From positions 1 to 11,278 of the forward strand of contig JALLON010000064.1 of NCBI GenBank assembly GCA_027717925.1: a stretch of DNA of 11,278 nt, in the 5' to 3' direction. This stretch comes from Acidobacteria bacterium AH-259-G07. Lineage in GTDB: Bacteria > Acidobacteriota > UBA6911 > RPQK01 > JADFOI01. A program made the translations under genes and the position numbers. This document shows, piece after piece, positions 8,047 through 11,278 of the stretch. Within the stretch, counting starts at the first letter, position 1. Each line of letters starts with the position of its first letter. The notes below the pieces were generated by a model. That model did not search any database, was not told the origin of the DNA, and saw nothing but the letters and a program-made list of their open reading frames with translations.

Positions 8047-8356
8047 GTCTGAAATCCTCCTTTGGAGGGAAATCCAGCGTCCCTGAGGCTTGGCTATACC
8101 GATCCACATATAGCTGGCAGTATCCCAATAAAAACTTTCCCTCTAACCAATCAGGATCTTCTTCGATAGCCTTCTGAAAATGGTGGAGCGCAGCTTCGTA
8201 GTCATCTTCCAAAAGATAACTCATCCCTTTCTGAAAGAGACCATTTGCCGTAGATGCTCCCGCCAGTACCGATATTGAATCTAGCGTTTGAACTGATTGA
8301 CCGAGTATAGGCGAACACAGAAAGAGAGAAGAAAGAAGGTATGCAAAACGTCTCAT
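8039..8356 (-). CDS. Small secreted TPR protein, first gene of the GH20-like cluster
   Basis: 105 residues from ATG 8356 to TAG 8039-8041. Residues 1-20 look like a Sec signal peptide (MRRFAYLLSSLFLCSPILGQ). Residues about 37-70 form one recognisable TPR unit (GLFQKGMSYLLEDDYEAALH, then FQKAIEEDPDW). The next unit starts (LEGKFLLGYCQLYVDRYSQA) but stops short. The tail PPKEDFRHA is encoded over the ribosome site of the next gene. Known: TPR repeats mediate protein-protein contact; bacterial secreted TPR proteins often have many repeats, so one and a half is short. Inferred: either a small accessory or docking partner for the glycosidases, or the 5' part of a larger TPR gene truncated when the glycosidase pair arrived. 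The eight-base overlap with the next start makes it part of the operon in either case. The ribosome site is weak (GAGGCAGGG region). Confidence 0.65.
   Translation of the reverse strand: MRRFAYLLSSLFLCSPILGQSVQTLDSISVLAGASTANGLFQKGMSYLLEDDYEAALHHFQKAIEEDPDWLEGKFLLGYCQLYVDRYSQASGTLDFPPKEDFRHA
8056..8062 (-). promoter_or_regulatory. Ribosome binding site of the first GH20-like gene, inside the preceding TPR gene
   Basis: AAGGAGG on the minus strand, nine bases before ATG 8046. It lies within the last codons of the small TPR gene, whose TAG (8039-8041) falls after the glycosidase ATG. The eight-base overlap suggests translational coupling. Confidence 0.75.
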
Positions 8357-8394
8357 GGAACCACCCTGCCTCGGTTATACTCGTTGGACTTTAT

Positions 8395-8421
8395 TTTATA
8401 TTCGCAGCCCGCAAACAGCAA
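8395..8421 (-). promoter_or_regulatory. Possible promoter of the TPR-GH20-like operon
   Basis: On the minus strand TTGCTG (8416-8421) and TATAAA (8395-8400) are separated by 15 bases, shorter than the ideal 17. A second AT-rich hexamer, TATAAC, lies at 8374-8379, 17 bases before the ATG, without a clear -35. The local AT-richness between GC-rich debris and the gene start favours a promoter here, but the exact boxes are uncertain. Confidence 0.25.
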
Positions 8422-8553
8422 CTGATATGTCCAGAAATTGGACAAGGACAAAAAGGGGAAGGGAACCAGCACGGGTCTTGATAATCAGGGGCTCTGCGCG
8501 AGCCTGTGAGGTCCGAGACCACGGGTCAACACCGACCGCAGAGATCGAGATAT
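8422..8553. other. Non-coding stretch between the operon promoter region and the gene debris
   Basis: No frame here reads like a protein and I see no RNA gene or clear repeat. The frame open on the + strand from 8355 through this part is low-complexity in sense and only becomes protein-like at GTG 8565, where a ribosome site begins the DHDPS-family remnant. Confidence 0.4.
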
Positions 8554-8564
8554 GGAGGATAGCC

Positions 8565-8817
8565 GTGACACGCGCGCAACAGAGCAAGGAGAAGTGCCGA
8601 GGGGTCTTCATCGCCGCCCCAACGCCGATGCACGACGACTGGTTGCTGGACCTCTCTCGTACCCGCGAGCTCATCGGTTACTACTGTGCGAACAGGCTGG
8701 GCCCCGGCACCGCGATGTGCACTTCACAATACACCCTGGACCTCGGGGTTCGACATGGACGCCGAGTTCCTCGAACGACTCTGTGCGCTGCGGAACGTCG
8801 CGGCTCTGAAGTGGTAG
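8565..8817 (+). pseudogene. Remnant of a dihydrodipicolinate synthase/N-acetylneuraminate lyase-family gene, internally deleted
   Basis: Seen: GTG 8565 is preceded by GGAGG at 8554-8558 (six bases), a real-looking start. The frame reads KCRGVFIAAPTPMHDDW and LDLSRTRELIGYYCAN, matching the N-terminal strand and first helix of the DHDPS/NAL (DapA) superfamily. After about residue 45 sense is lost. In another frame, from about 8725, NTPWTSGFDMDAEFLERL and CALRNVAALKW match a later part of the barrel (the YNTPW and NVVALKW segments), ending at TAG 8815-8817. Known: intact members are about 300 residues and act as class I aldolases with a catalytic lysine, which would lie beyond or within the lost part. 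Inferred: a dead gene with an internal deletion of roughly 80-100 codons and a missing 3' half. Base content is higher in GC (63% in 8761-8820 by hand count) than in the TPR remnant. Confidence 0.6.
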
Positions 8818-8821
8818 TCCA

Positions 8822-8994
8822 TTCTCGCACCTCGACGGTACCGTCAGACTCACCGCCGGTCGCATCGAGCGCCCCTCGGAGCTGGCGCTGAACTACGTGA
8901 CCCATAGCGGTGGTCACGTACGCGTCGCCGTCGAGCCGGCGTTCGGCCATCGGATGGGGCTCGACGACTGCATCCCGCTCGCCGGAGACCACAG
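8822..8994 (+). pseudogene. Fragment of a sialidase/glycosyl-hydrolase C-terminal domain
   Basis: Seen: reading from 8822, LDGTVRLTAGRIERPSELAL is followed by NYVTHSGGHVRVAVEPAFGH and GLDDCIPLAGDH. This is the pattern of the C-terminal beta domain found after sialidase-type or related secreted glycosyl hydrolases, where an N-terminal 'L-x-L-N' strand, a 'GGxVRVxVxD' strand and 'LxDCxPLxGD' occur in this order. No start, no catalytic part and no proper end are present: sense stops after GDH at about 8990, where the next fragment begins in a different frame. GC is 68-70% in 8881-9000 by hand count, well above the neighbouring TPR remnant (about 55% in 9241-9300). Inferred: debris of a transferred or deleted glycosidase gene. 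Domain identity is from memory of the family pattern, so moderate certainty. Confidence 0.5.
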
Positions 8995-9567
8995 CGGAGG
9001 GTGGTCGAGGCCTACCACCATCTGAAAGGGGATTCCGAGATAGCCCTCAAGTATGCTCTTCGCCTGATCGAACTCTTCCCGCGCGACCCCCGCTCCCATC
9101 TCAATGTAGGCGCTAAATTCAAACTGGCGGGTGACTTTCAGAGAGGCTTATCTCAGAAAATGCCTTAAACTCGCCCGGCTGGAAGGATCCTCTGAGGACG
9201 TAGACACCTGGACCCAAGCTGGTTTTCATCTGGCATCCATCCTGCGGAAGGAAGGGAATTTCTCTGAGGCCATCCAACTGCTCACTAAGGTCGTCGACAG
9301 GCGTCCGGAACACGCAGCCTTGATTGAACTGAGTCACTGCTACATACAGGCAGGAGAGCCCCAAAAGCGGTCCTTCTGTTGGAGAAAACGATCCAGCTTG
9401 AGCCGAAGTATCCCGAACCTAGGTATCTCTTGGGAACTGCGCTGGTGAAGGTAGCAGAGACGCAACGGGCCCAGGAACAATTTGAAATCTTTCGGCGCCT
9501 GAAGCAGGAGCGCGGTTCAAATCAGGGGTCGGCTCCAGCACCGGGAAAAAGCTCCCCACGTCGTTAA
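8992..9567 (+). pseudogene. C-terminal remnant of a TPR-repeat protein with two frameshifts
   Basis: Seen: frame one, from about 8992, reads AYHHLKGDSEIALKYALRLI and LNVGAKFKLAGDFQ. Around 9140-9145 sense moves by one extra base to EAYLRKCLKLARLEG, then GFHLASILRKEGNFSEAIQL and ALIELSHCYIQAGEP. At the CCCCAAAA run (9359-9366) it shifts again, equal to one lost base, to AVLLLEKTIQLEPKYPEPRY and the end at TAA 9565-9567. The joined product is about 190 residues with roughly four TPR units and a basic, Ser/Pro-rich tail. There is no start or signal peptide: the 5' side abuts the sialidase-like fragment directly. Known: TPR units are 34-residue helix pairs used in protein binding. Inferred: a truncated dead gene; homopolymer sequencing error could explain the second shift but not the missing 5' end. 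Confidence 0.65.
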
Positions 9568-9690
9568 TCTGTCTTTTCGAGGCGGAGTTGTGCCCAGACC
9601 CTCTGTCAATGACGCGCTCGTTGGTAAATCGTCTGTGTCTTTGCCCGTGGGACGAATCTTTCCGGCAAGAAGTCTATCGAATGATGTGGG
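9568..9690. other. Short gap between convergent TPR remnant and phosphotriesterase-family gene
   Basis: 123 bases with no gene. I see no strong hairpin followed by a T-tract that would serve as a terminator for the minus-strand hydrolase. Confidence 0.4.
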
Positions 9691-10656
9691 CTAAGGCGTT
9701 GCCGAATAGTTGCTTTTTTCCTGACGCGGAGTTTCAATCGTCAGGGCGCGAGCTGGATTTTCGACCGTCATCCTGTGAATCTGCTCTTCCGTCACCCCCA
9801 TTTTGCGAAGTCGAGGCAGGAATTCCTCGATCAAATAAGCGAAGCCGTGACCCCGATAACTGAGCAAGAACTCTTTGGACCCAATATCCATTGACAGCAA
9901 GACCTGATCCAGATAGCCATGCTGGATCAAGAAGGCTACATTCTTTGCACGCACCTCATCATCGGGGTAGCCCTCGCCCTGGTAGCCGATGTTGTCAATG
10001 CTCATGTACACCCCTTTGTCGGCAATCGGGAGTAAGAACTCCTGTTCGAACCGATCTCCCAGGTGGCTGATCGCAATGCGCTGCGGTGCAACTCCCTCCT
10101 CTTCCAGCAGGGCAATTTGCTCCAATGCCAGGGAGCCGAAGTGGGTCGTATGAGTCCAGATACAGACTCCAGTGCGCTTCTGGGCTCGGGCGGCTGACCG
10201 AAACACTCTCTCCTGGGCCGGTGAAATAAAGTTTCTTTCGGTTCCGATTTCGCCGATCATGCCGGCTCTGACATCGGTGCCGTCCGCTCCCTCTAAAATA
10301 TCGCGGACAATGATGTCCGCCAGCTGGTTGGGGTCGAGTTCTTGAACATGTGGGGGGTAGACCTTCTCCCGGTACCAGCCGCTTCCCATAATGATGTTCA
10401 GGTTCGTGGCCCGTGCAATGCGCCTGAGCGCCAACGGATTCCTTCCCAAACCGATGCTGGTGCAGTCCACCAGTGAGTGGCCTCCCGCCCGGACGTAATG
10501 CTCCAGCTCCCAGATCACCACTTTCTCCTCGTCGATAATATGGTTGTAGCTGCCTTGGTGAGCAAAGAAATCGACAAGCAGGTGTTCGTGCGACAAGGTG
10601 TAGCCCAGTTGCTCTGGCGAAGTGGGACCGGTCACGGTCATGATGTCTCCGGGCAT
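9691..10656 (-). CDS. Phosphotriesterase-family binuclear metallohydrolase
   Basis: 321 residues from ATG 10656 to TAG 9691-9693. This ATG is chosen because GAGGAG lies seven bases upstream; the GTG at 10707 has no ribosome site, and the ATG at 10662 is too close to it. Metal ligands of the amidohydrolase-superfamily phosphotriesterase group are all visible: His23 and His25 (YTLSHEHLL), Glu136 as the bridging residue (MIGEIGTE, in place of the carbamylated Lys of true phosphotriesterase), His169 (IWTHTTHF), His198 (AISHLGDRF) and Asp257 (SMDIGSKEF). The opening GDIMTVTGPTSPEQLGYTLS is typical of the family. Known: most relatives with Glu are lactonases or uncharacterised hydrolases rather than organophosphatases. 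The substrate is unknown. It has no signal peptide, so it acts in the cytoplasm. It is intact, flanked on both sides by decayed genes, and appears monocistronic. Confidence 0.9.
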   Translation of the reverse strand: MPGDIMTVTGPTSPEQLGYTLSHEHLLVDFFAHQGSYNHIIDEEKVVIWELEHYVRAGGHSLVDCTSIGLGRNPLALRRIARATNLNIIMGSGWYREKVYPPHVQELDPNQLADIIVRDILEGADGTDVRAGMIGEIGTERNFISPAQERVFRSAARAQKRTGVCIWTHTTHFGSLALEQIALLEEEGVAPQRIAISHLGDRFEQEFLLPIADKGVYMSIDNIGYQGEGYPDDEVRAKNVAFLIQHGYLDQVLLSMDIGSKEFLLSYRGHGFAYLIEEFLPRLRKMGVTEEQIHRMTVENPARALTIETPRQEKSNYSATP

Positions 10657-10815
10657 GTTCATTCTCCTCGTGATGGATGCGCTGTAAGGATTCGCCGGAA
10701 CCTCCACGCGAGTTCAGCAAACCCGCTGCTGGCCTACATTTTCCACTCCATCTACCGCAGCCGCTGATTGCTGGCTCTTTGGAGCGGCACGGCGCCTTGC
10801 TTGCCCATCCACGAA
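10657..10815. other. Region upstream of the phosphotriesterase-family gene
   Basis: This holds the leader of the minus-strand hydrolase, including GAGGAG seven bases before its ATG. It also holds the open but featureless tail of the secreted-protein remnant, ending in a TGA at 10714-10716. I see no convincing -35/-10 pair and no operator-like repeat. Confidence 0.35.
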
Positions 10816-11101
10816 GCTAACGTACTGTTTAACTTTGTCGACTTCCTTCGGGTCCCACTTACCCGACGGAAGGATTGCGACGCGATAACTACTAAGACGT
10901 TGTCACAGCAACTTGTGAGAGCTACTCCAACTTGAACTCGACAATTCCCTCTGTCCGAAGAATTTCTCCAACGTAGTTGCTGAAGTCACGGAAGACTTTG
11001 TCTTTTTGGAGTACTGCGATGCGTTCGCCCGCTGAAAAGGCCATTTGTGGGTACAAGAGAAACAGAGCGATCAAAATAAGAACGTACCGATTGCTTGCCA
11101 T
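10816..11101 (-). pseudogene. Remnant of a secreted protein with a class I GATase-like N-terminal domain
   Basis: Seen: ATG 11101 opens a 59-codon frame with a clear signal peptide (MASNRYVLILIALFLLYPQM, then AFSAG). It continues FRDFSNYVGEILRTEGIVEF and stops at TAG 10922-10924. Beyond the stop the same frame gives LSQVAVTT. Around 10893-10900 sense shifts by one base to LSSYRVAILPSGKWDPKEVD, then KVKQYV. The joined sequence resembles the ThuA/GATase-like module that precedes galactose-oxidase-like or Ig-like domains in secreted bacterial proteins ('NYLAEILRAEGLN...YDVVILGE...'). After about 10816 no likeness remains, although the frame is open to 10714. Inferred: a dead, truncated gene with one nonsense codon and one frameshift. 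The nearby stretch is AT-rich (about 43% GC in 11041-11100 by hand count). The 59-residue product could still be made and exported, but a function is not evident. No good ribosome site precedes the ATG. Confidence 0.5.
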
Positions 11102-11144
11102 AAGTAAACTTGAGTTCTGACTTCGAACAAAAACCTTTTAACCA

Positions 11145-11278
11145 CCAAACGTTCAAGGGCGTATCGCAGTTCGTTGGGCGTTTTCGCCGTGTCGTATGTT
11201 TTGTGAATCCGGCTGCCCCGGCACGAATCTCCGGTTTTCCATTTTGGTTTCTTCTTCCAGGATGACTGGAAAGTGCGT
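11145..11278 (-). pseudogene. Possible C-terminal remnant of an IS transposase with integrase-like core
   Basis: Seen: on the minus strand the frame entering from the right edge reads RTFQSSWKKKPKW, then SRIHKTYDTAKTPNELRYAL, and remains open to TGA at 11071-11073. The spacing of 'FQ-S-W/F-K' to 'SR-x-x-K-x-YD-x-A-x-TP' matches the end of the integrase-core transposases of the ISNCY/IS481-like type, where a short linker connects the catalytic core to the C-terminal tail. The last 25 codons run into the signal peptide region of the neighbouring remnant and have no likeness to a transposase. Inferred: the tail of an insertion sequence whose body lies right of the window. Family identity is from pattern memory only; chance open frame is the alternative. 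Confidence 0.35.

Noticed and set aside
8355..8891. One continuous 178-codon gene on the + strand
   Set aside because: Only its middle, from GTG 8565 to about 8700, is protein-like. The parts before and after are out of frame with the recognisable fragments.
9995..10720. A 241-codon open frame on the minus strand
   Set aside because: It is another frame of the phosphotriesterase-family gene, which has all metal-ligand motifs.
1..11278. CRISPR array, tRNA or rRNA genes, riboswitch
   Set aside because: Reading both strands I saw no regularly spaced repeats, no cloverleaf with a TTC-loop pattern, no rRNA-like stretch and no recognisable riboswitch core.

Overview
The window looks like accessory chromosome of a free-living or host-associated carbohydrate-degrading bacterium. 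The mix of a Gfo/Idh/MocA oxidoreductase, an SSS-family sodium symporter, large secreted glycosidase-like proteins, dihydrodipicolinate-synthase-family and sialidase-like fragments, a phosphotriesterase-family hydrolase and TPR proteins is typical of Acidobacteriota (Bryobacterales-like) or of Planctomycetota/Verrucomicrobiota-type polysaccharide degraders. That assignment is an inference from gene content; no marker gene is present. Good Shine-Dalgarno sequences and TGA used as a true stop indicate the standard bacterial code.

Layout. 1-938 (+): Gfo/Idh/MocA oxidoreductase, cut by the left edge. 1025-2808 (+): sodium:solute symporter carrying an in-frame TGA and a later frameshift, so broken as written. 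2821-3004: a 184-bp MITE-like element with 19-bp inverted ends and flanking CTAG. 8356 down to 3035 (-): an intact three-gene cluster. It holds a short secreted TPR protein whose 3' end overlaps the start of a ~829-aa lipoprotein-like, GH20-like protein, followed 17 bases later by a ~834-aa secreted paralogue. 8565-9567 (+): a gene graveyard of adjoining fragments (DHDPS-family start and middle, sialidase-like C-terminal domain, TPR protein with two frameshifts). 10656 down to 9691 (-): intact phosphotriesterase-family metallohydrolase. 11278 down to about 10816 (-): remnant of a secreted protein (nonsense plus frameshift) and, at the right edge, what looks like a transposase/integrase tail.

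How it fits. The tandem secreted GH20-like pair is the intact core. Both proteins have a GH20b-like N-terminal domain, a TIM-barrel-like core and a helical C-terminal region, but the expected GH20 Asp-Glu pair after the fourth strand is replaced by an Glu-Asp pair in His-x-Glu-Asp. Both also carry four cysteines at identical spacing. They probably act on an amino-sugar-containing glycan outside the cytoplasm. The symporter and oxidoreductase would be natural partners for uptake and oxidation of a released sugar, but the symporter appears dead in this copy. The two paralogues are the best candidates for something undescribed; the rest is a record of gene decay and element insertion around them.
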